Origin: Methanosarcinales archaeon
GTDB lineage: Archaea; Halobacteriota; Syntropharchaeia; Alkanophagales; Methanospirareceae
NCBI GenBank assembly: GCA_016649585.1
Contig: JAENXH010000016.1
Span: 1-14,254, forward strand
Direction: 5' to 3'
DNA length: 14,254 nt
Positions 14,045 to 14,254 of the stretch are shown in pieces. A model generated the notes under the pieces. That model did not search any database. It was not told the DNA's origin and was given only the letters and a program-made list of their open reading frames with translations. A program made the translations under genes and the position numbers. The first letter of the stretch is position 1; each line of letters opens with the position of its first letter.

Positions 14045-14254
14045 TTACCTGATGCCCCACGTCAATCGGCTTTCAAAGAGATAATTCAACAAAAACGCGC
14101 AAATAATCCCCGCGATATTTGAGAGCAGATAGTACACGCCCACATACTCTGTTAGGAAGTAAAGAACACCGATATTTACCACTAAGCCGCCGGAACGCCA
14201 TAAATTGCTTTTGAGAATGCGCTTTATGAACTGTTCGACGTGCGTGGTTCTTCT
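14045..14254 (-). CDS. GtrA-like membrane protein, C-terminal part (5' end outside window)
   Basis: Only the last 69 codons are in the window; the gene enters from the right edge. The reading frame is open to the edge and ends with TAA at 14045-14047. A polar stretch (HVEQFIKRILKSNLW) is followed by hydrophobic segments: SGGLVVNIGVLYFLTEYVGV, then YYLLSNIAGIICAFLLNYLF, ending with ESRLTWGIR. The pattern G-x-x-V-N-x-G-V-L-Y-x-L-T-E, then Y-L-L-S-N, then L-N-Y-x-F-x-x-x-x-T-W, matches the GtrA family of small polytopic proteins, in which the second half normally has two membrane helices. GtrA domains are often fused behind a dolichol-phosphate mannosyltransferase-type glycosyltransferase; whether that is the case here lies beyond the edge. 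The likely role is handling of lipid-linked sugars for surface glycans. That would fit with the prenyltransferase-family gene elsewhere in the window, though they are far apart. Confidence 0.8.
   Translation of the reverse strand, partial: RRTTHVEQFIKRILKSNLWRSGGLVVNIGVLYFLTEYVGVYYLLSNIAGIICAFLLNYLFESRLTWGIR

Noticed and set aside
1..14254. Mobile elements, CRISPR arrays, prophage or toxin-antitoxin genes
   Set aside because: No transposase or integrase sequence, no regularly spaced repeats and no terminal inverted repeats could be seen.

Overview
The window is archaeal, most likely euryarchaeal. Supporting signs are an archaeal-type leucyl-tRNA synthetase, a CetZ tubulin homologue, BRE/TATA promoters of the form purine-rich element plus TTTATATA, an archaeal cis-prenyltransferase N-terminus and a Ser-tRNA without encoded CCA. 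A bacterial-type GyrB is also present, as in many Euryarchaeota. The mixture fits methanogen or ANME relatives such as Syntrophoarchaeia/ANME-1, but that placement is a guess from gene content, not from a marker phylogeny. Genes are tightly packed, and no gene-free stretch exceeds about 170 bp. I see no transposon, CRISPR array, integrase or prophage.

Left part (1-5845): an unrecognised 264-aa gene (+) converges on a minus-strand run. Read 5' to 3' on the minus strand, that run is: a coiled-coil/winged-helix protein (5845-4949); a protein with a C-terminal PRC barrel (4922-4221); a strong promoter; cetZ (4051-2900); a secreted, C-terminally anchored surface protein (2867-2007); a small winged-helix regulator (1951-1676); tRNA-Ser(GCU) with its own TATA box; and a cis-prenyltransferase-family protein starting 3 nt after the tRNA. 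Several of these products suggest cell shape, division or envelope functions, including the lipid carrier for glycans.

Middle (5846-10297): an AT-rich divergent promoter region serves the coiled-coil/winged-helix gene on the left and a 447-aa coiled-coil protein on the right. Next comes leuS.

Right part (10298-14254): directly behind leuS lies a TPR-type gene split by a one-base frame change at an A8 run. Its C-terminal tail looks like a separate module. It converges, with a 5-bp gap, on gyrB (minus), which has its own near-leaderless promoter. Upstream of gyrB is the 3' end of a GtrA-like membrane protein gene that runs out of the window.

Most notable points: the prenyltransferase homologue has lost most substrate-binding motifs but keeps the C-terminal RxG, suggesting a subunit of a heteromeric enzyme; the tRNA abuts the coding start of that gene; the TPR gene has an A8 frame break; and cetZ is linked to a surface protein and PRC/coiled-coil genes of unknown function.
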